A stretch of DNA of 64,000 nucleotides from Sphingobium sp. (GCA_020446425.1 JAGRES010000034.1:1-64000); one strand, 5' to 3'; shown: positions 1 through 9,066, numbered from the stretch's first letter. Program-made: numbers and translations. The notes: a model not told the origin generated them from the sequence alone.

Positions 1-92
1 AACGACAGACCATCGAATATCGGCGCTTGCAACACCGCAAGCTCGCCGCGTAACATCAACCCCCAGACGAGGCCCGCACTCCGCTAATCTAA

Positions 93-290
93 GCCGCGAG
101 TTGTGCCGAATGTTCTGACGACGGACACGAGCAGGTTTTCACGCCTTCTCCCGAGAGGCTTCTCTGGGCCGACAACGTAATTGCCGCTTTTGCGGACGAA
201 ACAGCAGATGGCGTCGCTCTGGTAGACGGCCGCATGGTCGACAAGGCGCATCTCCGCCTTGCAGAGCAATTACGCAACCAGGCCGTCTGA
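93..290 (+). pseudogene. 3' remnant of a CitE-like (HpcH/HpaI family) CoA-ester lyase
   Basis: The frame ending in TGA at 288-290 is open only from 93; stops at 51-53 and 90-92 interrupt it and no plausible start or upstream domain is seen in any frame back to position 1. Its last ~50 residues read as the C-terminal tail of a CitE-type lyase: the FTPSPE motif (about 138-155), then DGRMVDKAHLRLAEQL just before the stop. The intact paralogue at 38801-39631 ends with the same pattern (FTPTPEE, then DGKMIDAPHLKQAMKL), which supports the call within this window. CitE-type lyases often neighbour MaoC-type dehydratases and family III CoA-transferases, as here, so the whole gene was probably once the first member of this operon. 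A frameshifted gene starting left of the window remains possible. Confidence 0.6.
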
Positions 291-314
291 CCGAGAATAT
301 ATGAGGTGATAATG

Positions 315-1181
315 ATGGCCAATGCGCAAATTGACAGCGATTATTTACGGCAATGGATCGGACGTAGCGAGACGCTGGAGGATCACATCCACCCTTCCGG
401 CGTGGCGCAATGGAATGCGACATTCGATGGGTACAGAGACGAAAACCCGAGTAATTGGATACCGCGTCTGGCTCATTGGATGTACTTCACCCCGACAGCG
501 AAACAATCGGACCTGGGAATAGATGGCCACCCGAAACTCGGCGGTTTTCTGCCTCCTGTTCCCCTGCCGCGCCGCATGTGGGCTGGGGGGCGCCTCGTCT
601 TCCGCCGGGAATTGATGACCGGCAGCCGCATCACCCGTAAAACTACGATCGAAGATGTCGCGCCTAAGGAAGGCCGTCAGGGGCGGCTCGTGTTTCTGAA
701 ATTGCGTCACGATATATCGGACAATGAAGGTATCGCCATCGAGGAGCAGCAGGACATAGTCTATCGTGAACCTTCGCCAGCACCTGCAGGCGCGACCGGC
801 CCCACCGGGCCAGTTTATGAAGGCCCCGCTGCCGACTGGGAAGACTGCGTAACGCCGAATGAGGCAATGCTGTTCCGCTATTCCGCGCTTACATTCAATG
901 CCCACCGCATACATTATGATTTACCCTATGCGCGCGAGGAGGAAGGCTATCCCTCGCTTGTTGTCCAGGGACCACTTACCGCCTCACTTCTTATGAATTG
1001 CGCCATCCGATGGCTGCGCCGGTCACCGGTAAGCTTCTCCTTTCGGGGTGTAAGTCCGTTATTCGTTAATGAGCCGATCAGGTTATGTGCAAAAAAAGAA
1101 GTGCACGGTCTTTCCTTATGGGCGCTCGGGCCAAATGATCGCGTTGGGATGACAGCGACCGCATCGCTGTCGGACAACTGA
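315..1181 (+). CDS. MaoC/FAS1-like acyl-CoA dehydratase (mesaconyl-CoA hydratase-like)
   Basis: A 288-residue double hot-dog protein of the family that includes mesaconyl-C4-CoA hydratase and HTD2-type dehydratases. The N-terminal half (about 10-150) looks like a FAS1-like dehydratase domain. The C-terminal half carries the recognisable stretch SALTFNAHRIHYD (residues about 190-202) followed by EGYPSLVVQGPL, the hydratase-2-like active-site region, with the His kept. The expected role is hydration/dehydration of an enoyl-CoA in the cytoplasm. A GTG at 306 and ATGs at 312 and 315 compete; GAGGTGA at 303-309 gives 5 nt spacing to the ATG at 315, so I chose that. The CoA-transferase gene follows after 3 nt, so the two are co-transcribed. 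The substrate is not evident. Confidence 0.8.
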   Translation: MANAQIDSDYLRQWIGRSETLEDHIHPSGVAQWNATFDGYRDENPSNWIPRLAHWMYFTPTAKQSDLGIDGHPKLGGFLPPVPLPRRMWAGGRLVFRRELMTGSRITRKTTIEDVAPKEGRQGRLVFLKLRHDISDNEGIAIEEQQDIVYREPSPAPAGATGPTGPVYEGPAADWEDCVTPNEAMLFRYSALTFNAHRIHYDLPYAREEEGYPSLVVQGPLTASLLMNCAIRWLRRSPVSFSFRGVSPLFVNEPIRLCAKKEVHGLSLWALGPNDRVGMTATASLSDN

Positions 1182-1184
1182 GCG

Positions 1185-2333
1185 ATGACACCCAAGGCGC
1201 TGGAGGGAATTACCGTTGTGGCGCTGGAGCAAGCTGTTGCCGCTCCCCTCACAACAAGCCGCCTCGCCGATGCGGGCGCCCGGGTCATTAAACTGGAGCG
1301 CCCCGAGGGTGACTTCGCAAGACATTATGACGAGCATGCAAAAGGCAGCAGCAGTTATTTCGTCTGGCTGAACCGCAACAAGCAATCATGCCGGGTCGAC
1401 CTGCGCAATAATGAGGATTTGAATCTGGTGCGCCGTATGATCGCCGACGCCGATATCTTCATCCAGAACCTCGCCCCCGGCGCAACCGGCAGGCTGGGCC
1501 TGGACAGCGCAACGCTGCGCGCCGCCCATCCTCGCCTCATCACCTGCGACATCAGCGGCTATGCACCGGACACTCCCTTTGCCAAGCGCAAGGCGTATGA
1601 CCTGATGGTGCAGGCCGAAAGCGGGCTTGCCTCCATCACCGGAACGATGGAAAGCGGCCCGAGCCGCGTCGGCGTTTCCATCTGCGATATTGCCACAGGC
1701 ATGACCGCCCATGCCCAGATATTGGAAGCGCTGATTGCGCGCGGCGCAACTGGACAGGGGCGCGCAATATCGGTCTCGCTATTCGATGTTACGACCGAGA
1801 TGATGAATATCCCCTATATCTCGGCGCACCATGGACGGACACCGCCAACACGGATGGGTCTCGCACACCCTCTGATTGCGCCCTACGGCGTCTATGATAC
1901 ACGCGACGGCCCTATATTGATCGCGGTGCAAAACGACGCGGAATGGGGCAATTTCTGTCGCGCGATATTACGGCAGGCCAGCTTGGCCAGCGACGAGCGT
2001 TTTCGCAGTAATTCATTACGTGTCACGAACCGGGTGGCGATGGATGAGGCGATAGCGGCAATTTTGCAGAACCTGTCCAGCGCTGAAGCCATTGAGCGTC
2101 TGGAGCAAGGACGGATCGCTTATGCGCGAGTGTCCGAACTAACCGAACTGATTTCCCATCCGGCCGTGGCGACGATGCCAGTTTCGGCTGCGGGCTGTTC
2201 TATTGAAATGGTCGCTCCACCAGCAATCGTGAACGGGCAGAGACCGGAAGCGGGAGTGGTTCCAGAACTCGGTGCTCATGATGAACTGTTGCGCGCGGAG
2301 TTCGGGACGCCAAGGTATGAAAATGCCGGATAG
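1185..2333 (+). CDS. Family III (CaiB/BaiF) CoA-transferase
   Basis: A 382-residue protein with the full family III fold. It opens with GITVVALEQAVAAPLTTSRLADAG (shortened here to its pattern: the usual V-D/E-x-A-P-x-x-x-L-A-D-x-G nucleotide-binding start), then WLNRNKQS (61-68) and the catalytic-aspartate region AYDLMVQAESG with Asp139. Family III enzymes move CoA between two carboxylic acids through an aspartyl-CoA anhydride, so it probably activates the pathway acid at no ATP cost. The length matches the family (about 380-410). The start is 3 nt after the stop of the dehydratase gene. It is one of two family III transferases in the island (the other is at 12042-13253); they are not close copies. 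Confidence 0.88.
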   Translation: MTPKALEGITVVALEQAVAAPLTTSRLADAGARVIKLERPEGDFARHYDEHAKGSSSYFVWLNRNKQSCRVDLRNNEDLNLVRRMIADADIFIQNLAPGATGRLGLDSATLRAAHPRLITCDISGYAPDTPFAKRKAYDLMVQAESGLASITGTMESGPSRVGVSICDIATGMTAHAQILEALIARGATGQGRAISVSLFDVTTEMMNIPYISAHHGRTPPTRMGLAHPLIAPYGVYDTRDGPILIAVQNDAEWGNFCRAILRQASLASDERFRSNSLRVTNRVAMDEAIAAILQNLSSAEAIERLEQGRIAYARVSELTELISHPAVATMPVSAAGCSIEMVAPPAIVNGQRPEAGVVPELGAHDELLRAEFGTPRYENAG

Positions 2334-2395
2334 GGACGACAGCCGCCTCCGCATGAAACAAACAAGACCCATCAAGCGAAAGGAGGCAGCCGGCG

Positions 2396-3277
2396 ATGCC
2401 TATTGATCCGAACAAACTGCTGGCATTTAAAATTCCTGAAGTCCGGCAGAAGATTACAGCGGAAAACGCAGCTTTCTATGCGCTCACGATAGGGCTAGGC
2501 CAGGATGCTCTGGATCGTAGGCAGCTCGATTTCGTCTGTGCGGATGCGCCCGCATTCAGGCCATTTCCCAGCCTTTTTCTTGTCGTCGCTCACCCGGGAT
2601 TCTGGCTGGCCGACCCGGAAAGCGGCGTCGATCCACGAGCCGTATTGCATGCCAGCCAATCGCTGCGCCTCATGGCTCCATTGCCAGTTGGCGACACGGT
2701 CGTCAGCCGGTCTCGCATTACCCGCTTAATCGACAAGGGAGAGGGCAAGGCCGCCTTGCTCGACACGCAGACGCTGATCGAAGATGAACGAGGCACCCTC
2801 CTTGCCCAGCTCGACCGCACGACTTTCGTGCGCGGAGGTGGGGGCTTTGGCGGGGACAATCCCGCTCCGGCCCCTACTCCCGCTCGTCCGGCAGCGGACA
2901 GTGCGCCCGACCATGTTGTCACCCTGACCACGCGGCCCGAGCAGGCACTTTACTATCGCATGAACGGAGACGCGAATCCGCTTCATAGCGACCCGGAGGC
3001 TGCCGCAAAGGCGGGCTTCGAAAGGCCAATTCTTCATGGTCTTTGCACCGCCGGCATAGTGTGCCACGCATTGTTGCGAGCCGCAGCCGATTATGATGCT
3101 GCGCGCCTGTCGTCATTGACCATGCGTTTTTCAGGCTATGTCTTGCCAGGCGAGAGCATCGTCACCGAAATATGGAACGATGGCCGCTTTCGTGCACGCG
3201 TATCCGAGCGGAATGCGACCGTCATAGAAGATGGCTATGCGGATATTCTCGCAAAAAACGAGCAGCCTGCCACCTGA
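2396..3277 (+). CDS. MaoC-family (R)-specific enoyl-CoA hydratase 2 (double hot-dog, MFE-2 type)
   Basis: A 293-residue hydratase of the type found in the C-terminal half of peroxisomal MFE-2. The hydratase-2 signature YRMNGDANPLHSDP lies at about 187-200 with catalytic Asp192 and His197, followed by AGFERPILHGLCTAG. A Gly/Pro/Ala-rich linker at about 146-168 joins the non-catalytic N-terminal hot-dog to the catalytic C-terminal one. It hydrates trans-2-enoyl-CoAs to (R)-3-hydroxyacyl-CoAs, which matches the MFE-2-like SDR at 5766-6674 as the next enzyme. A near-perfect AAAGGAGG Shine-Dalgarno stands about 10 nt before the ATG. The 62-nt gap from the previous gene has no obvious terminator, so it may still belong to the same transcript. 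Confidence 0.88.
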   Translation: MPIDPNKLLAFKIPEVRQKITAENAAFYALTIGLGQDALDRRQLDFVCADAPAFRPFPSLFLVVAHPGFWLADPESGVDPRAVLHASQSLRLMAPLPVGDTVVSRSRITRLIDKGEGKAALLDTQTLIEDERGTLLAQLDRTTFVRGGGGFGGDNPAPAPTPARPAADSAPDHVVTLTTRPEQALYYRMNGDANPLHSDPEAAAKAGFERPILHGLCTAGIVCHALLRAAADYDAARLSSLTMRFSGYVLPGESIVTEIWNDGRFRARVSERNATVIEDGYADILAKNEQPAT

Positions 3278-3304
3278 CCCAACAGGCCAAGAACAGAATG
3301 AGAC

Positions 3305-3319
3305 ATAGGCCAAACCTAT
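3305..3319. promoter_or_regulatory. Putative LysR operator, ATAGG-CCAAA-CCTAT
   Basis: An exact ATAGG-N5-CCTAT palindrome, about 190 bp before the 3507-10331 operon and just after the hydratase gene. The inner T...A distance is 11 nt, the classic LysR T-N11-A spacing. The rest of the 229-bp gap (3278-3506) has no gene. The same motif recurs at seven other places in the island. Confidence 0.65.
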
Positions 3320-3506
3320 ATGAAGCATGGGCTTTTACCCGATAGCTCAATCCTGCCGAAACCGCCATCAGTCTTCACAGGGGCGCAGAATCCTGAAGTC
3401 AGACCACTGGTGCGCCCTCGAAGCTCATGACTGAAGAAATGAGGATGGTTTTGAAGGCATTTATATTCGCCCCCCCAAGCGAGGTAGAACTCCGGGGCAG
3501 GCTGAA

Positions 3507-4574
3507 ATGAACGACCAGCACGATATGTCGGAAGCGGTCGGTATGATCCGGGAGAGCGCCGCAGGTATTGCAGATCGCAATGACCTCGGCAGAATCCGCA
3601 AATTGCGTTACTCCGTCCCCGGTTTCGACCGGACGACATGGCGCGACATGTGCGAAATGGGTTGGCTGGCTCTTCGTCTGCCCGAAGAGAGCGGCGGCAT
3701 CGGGCTTGGCATGACCGCTTGCTGTGCGCTTATGGAAGAACTCGGCCGGGCATTGCTCCCCGAACCGATGATCGGCGCGATGCTTGCTGTTCAGGCGCTT
3801 GATGAGGCTCACCTCCCGAGCGTCATATCTGGTGAAAAAATTGTCCTTCCCGTGTGGCAGGAGGCACGCTCCAGCCTGTCAGTGGGGAATTCGGTCAAGT
3901 TCGAAGACGGCAGGATCAGCGGCACCAGGCAGTATGTCGCAATGGCGGCCGGAGCAGACGCTTTCCTCGTGGCCGTGGTGAATGGCTGGGTATTGGTCGA
4001 AGCGAATAGCCCCGGACTGTCACTTGAGATCGTGCAAACCCAGGACGGCGGCCATTATGGCACGCTGACTTTTGACCAGGTTCCGGCGTCAACCATCTCA
4101 ACGACAGCTCCCTCGGTGCCACTCGCCGAAGCTGCGCTGGCCACAGCCGCCTATCTGCTGGGCAGCATCGACGAAACCATCGAGCGTACGTTGGACTATC
4201 TGCGTACACGCGTTCAGTTCGGCAAAGCCATTGGCAGCTTTCAGGCGCTTCAACACCGGATGGTCGACCTCAAGTTGGAAGCGGCGCTGACCCGCGCCAG
4301 TGTCGGCGATGCGGCCCGGATATGGGATAACAGCGCCGGTTCAGCCCGGGCGCATGCTGCCGTTTCCCGCGCGAAGGCAAGGGCCTCCACAACCGCCATG
4401 CGGGTTACGCGGGAGGCGATACAGCTCCATGGCGGCATCGGTTATACCGACGAACATAACATTGGCCTTTATCTGCGCAAGGCGATGGTGATGGCGCCCG
4501 CATATGGCGACGCCAAATTCCACCGCCAGCGTTTCGCCGAACTCACCAAAGAATTGTCGGAGACGGCAGAATGA
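3507..4574 (+). CDS. Acyl-CoA dehydrogenase, probable non-catalytic subunit of a heteromeric pair
   Basis: A 355-residue protein with the acyl-CoA dehydrogenase fold: N-terminal helical domain (LRLPEESGGIGLG about 52-64), middle beta domain, and C-terminal domain with RTRVQFGKAIGSFQALQHR and IQLHGGIGYTDEHN. It is shorter than classical dehydrogenases (about 380-400). I see no Glu where MCAD (YEG) or isovaleryl-CoA dehydrogenase (LER) keeps its base. In actinobacterial steroid side-chain degradation such short subunits pair with a catalytic partner (FadE26/FadE27, FadE28/FadE29), so an alpha2beta2 enzyme with the next gene is the likely form (inference). It is the first gene of a six-gene operon and its stop overlaps the next start (ATGA at 4571). 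Confidence 0.82.
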   Translation: MNDQHDMSEAVGMIRESAAGIADRNDLGRIRKLRYSVPGFDRTTWRDMCEMGWLALRLPEESGGIGLGMTACCALMEELGRALLPEPMIGAMLAVQALDEAHLPSVISGEKIVLPVWQEARSSLSVGNSVKFEDGRISGTRQYVAMAAGADAFLVAVVNGWVLVEANSPGLSLEIVQTQDGGHYGTLTFDQVPASTISTTAPSVPLAEAALATAAYLLGSIDETIERTLDYLRTRVQFGKAIGSFQALQHRMVDLKLEAALTRASVGDAARIWDNSAGSARAHAAVSRAKARASTTAMRVTREAIQLHGGIGYTDEHNIGLYLRKAMVMAPAYGDAKFHRQRFAELTKELSETAE

Positions 4575-5734
4575 ATCTCGATCGCTACCGGCTTGACGAC
4601 TATAATGCACTCAGTGACGGTGAATTCCGGACGCTCGTCAGCGAATTCTTGAACAACCACCATCCTAAGGGCATCATCAATCCGCCCAAGCGCCTGCACT
4701 GGGATGAGGCCGAGCCCTGGTACATGATCCTGTCGCAGGCGGGATGGCTCGCCCCAGCCTGGCCACGCGAGCATGGCGGCATGGGCCTCTCCGCCGCCAA
4801 ACAGCTCATTTACATGGATGAGTTCGAGCGTTTTGGTGCCGCGCGTACTCCTGATCATGGCATCATGCTGCTGGGCCCACTACTCATCCGTTATGGCTCC
4901 GATGAGCAGCGTGCCCATTTCCTTCCCAAAATTTTGTCGGGCGAGCACATCTGGTGTCAGGGCTATAGCGAGCCTAATGCCGGTTCCGATCTTGCGTCAC
5001 TGCGCACTGAGGCCGTTCTCGACGGTGACGAATGGGTCGTGAACGGGCAAAAAATCTGGACGACGCTCGCGGGAGACGCCGACTGGATCTTCATGCTCGT
5101 ACGCACGGATAAGACGGTGAAGAAGCAGGAAGGCATCAGCTTCCTGCTGGTGCCGATGGATGCACCTGGCGTTACTGTCCGCGCCATTCACAATCTCGAT
5201 CTTCAAGACGAGTTTTCCGAAGTGTTCTTCGATGATGTGCGCGTTCCCAAAACCAACCTTGTTGGGGAAGTCAACAAGGGGTGGACCATGGCCAAGGCCC
5301 TTCTGGGCTTCGAGCGCATATTCCTGGGTTCTCCGCGTCAAGCCGCCCATGCTCTTTCACGCCTGCGCTTGCTGGCCGACCATGTCGGAGTGCGCGGAGA
5401 GCCTGACTTTGAGGATCGTTACACTCAACTTCGTCTTGATCTGGCGGATCATGAGTCTCTTTTCGAGGAGAGCGCCGACCGGCTGAGGCGTGGCGAGACA
5501 CTGGGTGCGGACGTCTCCTTCCTCAAGCTCAACCAGACCTCGCTCTTTCAGCGCATAACCGAGTTGATGCTGGATATCGCGGGTGAGGACGGCGGCTTGC
5601 TAGAACCCATTGGCGACAACCGCGATCTCAATCCAATGGGACTATTTCTGACCGCACGCGCTGCGACGATTTATGGCGGCGCGTCCGAAGTCCAGCGCAA
5701 TATCATCGCCAAGGCAGTGCTCGACCTGCCGTGA
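4571..5734 (+). CDS. Acyl-CoA dehydrogenase, probable catalytic subunit of the pair
   Basis: A 387-residue FAD-dependent acyl-CoA dehydrogenase that introduces the alpha,beta double bond. Visible markers are the N-terminal PREHGGMGL, the FAD/substrate loop QGYSEPNAGSDLASL and NGQKIWTT, and the C-terminal YGGASEVQRNII. The MCAD-type Glu is Gly here (YGG). A Glu in GFERIFLG (Glu248) sits where isovaleryl-CoA dehydrogenase keeps its base, so it is the likely catalytic residue. It overlaps the previous gene by 4 nt, which usually means coupled translation of partner subunits. Electrons would go to an electron-transfer flavoprotein, not encoded here. Confidence 0.87.
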   Translation: MNLDRYRLDDYNALSDGEFRTLVSEFLNNHHPKGIINPPKRLHWDEAEPWYMILSQAGWLAPAWPREHGGMGLSAAKQLIYMDEFERFGAARTPDHGIMLLGPLLIRYGSDEQRAHFLPKILSGEHIWCQGYSEPNAGSDLASLRTEAVLDGDEWVVNGQKIWTTLAGDADWIFMLVRTDKTVKKQEGISFLLVPMDAPGVTVRAIHNLDLQDEFSEVFFDDVRVPKTNLVGEVNKGWTMAKALLGFERIFLGSPRQAAHALSRLRLLADHVGVRGEPDFEDRYTQLRLDLADHESLFEESADRLRRGETLGADVSFLKLNQTSLFQRITELMLDIAGEDGGLLEPIGDNRDLNPMGLFLTARAATIYGGASEVQRNIIAKAVLDLP

Positions 5735-5765
5735 CGACCCTATTCTGCATCAAGGAGCCCTTTGA

Positions 5766-6674
5766 ATGACATTGGACGGTAAAGTAGCGATTGTGACGGG
5801 CGCAGGCGGAGGCATTGGCCGTGCGATCGCTATTGCAATGGCCGAAGCGGGCGCGGCGGTGGTCATCAATGACGTCGGTGTCTCCCTGACCGGCGAAGGC
5901 GGCTCCGCCACCCCGGCCGAGGAAACCAAGGCGACGATCGAGGCGGCGGGCGGCCGCGCGACTATCAACACCGACAGCGTAGCCAGCTGGGAAGCCGCGC
6001 AAAACATCGTGAAATCGGCGGTCGATGCCTTTGGTCGGCTCGATATCGTCGTCAACAACGCCGGCATCCTGCGCGATGCATTCTTCCACAAGATGACGCC
6101 GCAAGACTGGACGTCGGTGATAGATGTACATCTCCACGGCAGCTTCTTCGTCAGCCGCGCAGCCGCAGAGATTTTCCGTGAGCAGGAAAGCGGCGCCTTC
6201 GTGCACATGACCAGCACGTCGGGTCTGATCGGCAATAATGCGCAGGCCAATTATTCGGCGGCGAAGATGGGCATATTGGGCCTGTCCAAGACCATCGCTC
6301 TCGACATGCAACGCTACAATGTCCGGTCCAACTGCGTCGCGCCATTCGCCTGGGGACGCATGACAGCGAATATCAAGGCGGAAACGCCGGACCAGATCAA
6401 GCGTGTCGAAACACTAAAGCAAATGACGCCGGAAAAGAATGCGCCTCTCGTAGTCGCGCTCGCCTCCGATGCCGCCAGCGCGGTTAACGGCCAGGTGTTC
6501 GCCGTGCGCCGTAACGAGATTTTCCTGATGAGCCAGAGCCGCCCGATCCGTTCGGTGCAGCGCGAGAGCGGCTGGACACCGGAACTGGTGCATGAACATG
6601 CCTTGCCCGCATTACTGCCCTCGATGCTGCCGCTCGACCGCAGCCAGGATGTCTTCACCTGGGATCCGGCGTGA
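5766..6674 (+). CDS. SDR-family (R)-3-hydroxyacyl-CoA dehydrogenase (MFE-2 type)
   Basis: A 302-residue short-chain dehydrogenase with TGAGGGIG (11-18), VINDVG (the acidic residue favours NAD), NNAG (about 95-98), and the catalytic YSAAK (Tyr163, Lys167). The long loop after strand 2 (GVSLTGEGGSATPAEE) and the extended C-terminus are typical of the dehydrogenase unit of peroxisomal MFE-2 / 17beta-HSD type 4. It should oxidise (R)-3-hydroxyacyl-CoA, pairing with the hydratase-2 at 2396-3277. It has an AAGGAG ribosome site before the ATG. It lies within the operon, 31 nt after the dehydrogenase pair and 20 nt before a third dehydrogenase. Confidence 0.86.
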   Translation: MTLDGKVAIVTGAGGGIGRAIAIAMAEAGAAVVINDVGVSLTGEGGSATPAEETKATIEAAGGRATINTDSVASWEAAQNIVKSAVDAFGRLDIVVNNAGILRDAFFHKMTPQDWTSVIDVHLHGSFFVSRAAAEIFREQESGAFVHMTSTSGLIGNNAQANYSAAKMGILGLSKTIALDMQRYNVRSNCVAPFAWGRMTANIKAETPDQIKRVETLKQMTPEKNAPLVVALASDAASAVNGQVFAVRRNEIFLMSQSRPIRSVQRESGWTPELVHEHALPALLPSMLPLDRSQDVFTWDPA

Positions 6675-6694
6675 TCCCCCGGAATATATGAGAA

Positions 6695-7870
6695 ATGACA
6701 ATGATTCTTAGTCCCTATGACAATGACGAATATGCCGATGTCCGCGAAGGCGTACGCCGCCTGTGCGCCGACTTTCCCGGAGACTATTGGCGCAAGCTCG
6801 ATGAGACGCGCTCCTACCCTACCGAGTTTGTCAACGCGCTGACCGAGGCGGGTTATCTCTCCGTCCTTATCCCGGAGGAATATGGCGGCTCGGGCCTGGG
6901 TCTTTCTGCTGCTGCGGCTGTGCTGGAAACCATTCAGGCGGAAGGCTGCAACGGCGGCGCATGCCACGCGCAGATGTACACGATGGGCACGATCCTGCGC
7001 CATGGCTCGGAAGAGCAGAAGCAGAAATACCTGCCTGGCATCGCCAGCGGCAAGTTACGCCTGCAGGCGTTCGGCGTCACCGAACCGACCAGCGGCACGG
7101 ATACGACGGCGCTGCGCACCTTCGCGAAGCGCGAAGGCGATGAATATGTTGTCAACGGCCAGAAAATCTGGACCAGCCGCGCCGAGCACAGCGACATCAT
7201 GCTGCTGCTGGCGCGCACCACGCCACGCGATGAGACGAAGAAGAAGACCGAGGGCCTGTCGACCTTCATTGTCGATATGCGCGAGGTTGTCGGAAAGAGC
7301 CTCACCATCCAGCCGATCCGCACGATGATGAACCACGCCACCTGCGAGGTCTTCTTCGAGGACATGCGTATCCCTGCGGAAAATCTGCTGGGAGAGGAAG
7401 GCAAGGGCTTCCGCTACATCCTGTCCGGCATGAACGCCGAGCGCACGCTGATTGCGGCGGAATGTGTGGGCGACGCCAAATGGTTCACCCGCAAATCGGC
7501 CGAATATGCGAATGAACGCCAGGTTTTCGGGCGGCAGATCGGCGCCAATCAGGGCATTCAGTTCCCGATCGCGCGCGCCTATGCCAACATGCGCGCAGCC
7601 GAACTGATGGTGCGCGAGGCCGCGCGTCTTTACGAGGCGGGTGAGCCGATGGGCGCTGAAGCGAATATGGCGAAGATGCTGGCCGCCGACGCTTCCAACG
7701 AAGCGGCCAATGTCTGCATCCAGACCCATGGCGGCTTCGGCTTCGCCGAGGAATATGACGTGGAGCGCAAGTTCCGCGAAACACGCCTCTATCAGGTCGC
7801 GCCGATCTCGACCAACCTCATCCTCTCCTTCCTTGCCGAGCATGTTCTCGGCATGCCGCGGAGCTATTGA
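6695..7870 (+). CDS. Acyl-CoA dehydrogenase (third of the operon)
   Basis: A 391-residue acyl-CoA dehydrogenase with IPEEYGGSGLGLSAAA, FGVTEPTSGTDTT, NGQKIWTS, RQVFGRQIGANQGIQFP and THGGFGFAEEYDVERKFRETRLYQVAPIS. The MCAD base position is occupied by the neutral APIS segment. A Glu at 249 in GMNAERTLIA matches the isovaleryl-CoA dehydrogenase base position, so the enzyme should still be catalytic, possibly on a branched or bulky acyl-CoA. Unlike the first two it is full length and probably homotetrameric. Its TGA overlaps the ATG of the thiolase gene. A second ATG two codons in (6701) is an equally possible start. Confidence 0.88.
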   Translation: MTMILSPYDNDEYADVREGVRRLCADFPGDYWRKLDETRSYPTEFVNALTEAGYLSVLIPEEYGGSGLGLSAAAAVLETIQAEGCNGGACHAQMYTMGTILRHGSEEQKQKYLPGIASGKLRLQAFGVTEPTSGTDTTALRTFAKREGDEYVVNGQKIWTSRAEHSDIMLLLARTTPRDETKKKTEGLSTFIVDMREVVGKSLTIQPIRTMMNHATCEVFFEDMRIPAENLLGEEGKGFRYILSGMNAERTLIAAECVGDAKWFTRKSAEYANERQVFGRQIGANQGIQFPIARAYANMRAAELMVREAARLYEAGEPMGAEANMAKMLAADASNEAANVCIQTHGGFGFAEEYDVERKFRETRLYQVAPISTNLILSFLAEHVLGMPRSY

Positions 7871-9066
7871 TGCGCCGCGCCGCAATTGTCAGCCCGCTAC
7901 GCACCCCTGTAGGCGCATTCGGCGGCGCGTTGAAGGATGTACCGGTCGAAACGCTCGGCAGCATCGTCGTCGACGCTGTACTGGAAAAAACCGGCGTCGA
8001 CCCGGCCCGGATCGAGGACGTCGTCTTCGCTCAGTCCTATGCCAACAGTGAGACCCCCTGCGTTGGGCGCTGGATTGCCTTGCAGGCCGGGCTACCGATC
8101 GAAGTGCCGGGTATCCAGATCGACCGCCGCTGTGGGGGCGGTTTGCAGGCTATCGTGACCGCCGCGATGATGATCGAAAGCGGCGCATGCGACATGGTAC
8201 TCGCTGGCGGCGTCGAGAGCATGAGCCGCATCGAATATTACACGACCGACATGCGCTGGGGCAAACGCTCCGGCACAACGAAATTCTATGACCGACTGGA
8301 TCGTGGGCGCGAACGTTCCCAGCCCGTCGAACGCTTCGGTTATATCTCCGGCATGATCGAAACGGCTGAAACGCTGGCAAGCGAATATGGCATCACCCGT
8401 GAGGAAGCAGATGCGTTCGCTGCCGAAAGCCATCGCCGCGCGACCGCCGCATGGGATGACGGACGTTTCGCCGAAGAGGTAGTTCCCGTGCCAGTGCCGC
8501 AACGCAAAGGCGATCCCATAATCTTCGCCCGTGACGAGGGTATTCGCCCCGGCACAACACCGGAAACCTTGGCCAAGCTGCGCGTCCTCCAGAAGGACGG
8601 TACCGTCACCGCCGGCAATGCCGCGCAGCAAAATGACGCAGCCGCCGCCTGCCTGATCGTCGCCGAAGACAAGCTTGCCGAATTGGGTCTTGAACCGATT
8701 GCTTTTCTGCGCGGCTGGGCGGCGACAGGGTGCGATCCGGCGCGTATGGGTATCGGTCCGGTTCCTGCCACCAAAAAAGTGCTCGCCAAGACCGGGCTGA
8801 GTTTAGACGACATGGACTTGGTGGAAGTCAACGAAGCGTTCGCTGCTCAGGTACTGGCCGTGCTCAAGGGCTGGAACTGGGATGACCGGTCGAAGCTCAA
8901 CGTCAATGGCTCCGGCATTTCCCTTGGTCACCCAATCGGGGCCACAGGCGTACGTATGATGACCACCCTGACCCATGAGATGCGTCGTCGCGGAGCACGT
9001 TATGGCCTTGAAACCATGTGCATCGGCGGCGGCCAGGGCATGGCAGCGATCTTCGAGCGCGCCTGA
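7870..9066 (+). CDS. Thiolase (acetyl-CoA C-acyltransferase)
   Basis: A 398-residue thiolase that cleaves a 3-ketoacyl-CoA with CoA to release acetyl- or propionyl-CoA. Nucleophilic Cys88 lies in DRRCGGGLQA, the catalytic His in GHPIGATG, and the second Cys in MCIGGGQG, all in standard places. The segment around Cys88 (RCGGG) differs from the common CSSG/CASG versions. I chose the ATG at 7870 because it overlaps the previous TGA (TGATG); a TTG one codon earlier is possible but unlikely. Its own stop overlaps the next start in the same way, so the three genes are translationally coupled. It ends the beta-oxidation sequence of dehydrogenase, hydratase, SDR, thiolase. Confidence 0.92.
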   Translation: MRRAAIVSPLRTPVGAFGGALKDVPVETLGSIVVDAVLEKTGVDPARIEDVVFAQSYANSETPCVGRWIALQAGLPIEVPGIQIDRRCGGGLQAIVTAAMMIESGACDMVLAGGVESMSRIEYYTTDMRWGKRSGTTKFYDRLDRGRERSQPVERFGYISGMIETAETLASEYGITREEADAFAAESHRRATAAWDDGRFAEEVVPVPVPQRKGDPIIFARDEGIRPGTTPETLAKLRVLQKDGTVTAGNAAQQNDAAAACLIVAEDKLAELGLEPIAFLRGWAATGCDPARMGIGPVPATKKVLAKTGLSLDDMDLVEVNEAFAAQVLAVLKGWNWDDRSKLNVNGSGISLGHPIGATGVRMMTTLTHEMRRRGARYGLETMCIGGGQGMAAIFERA

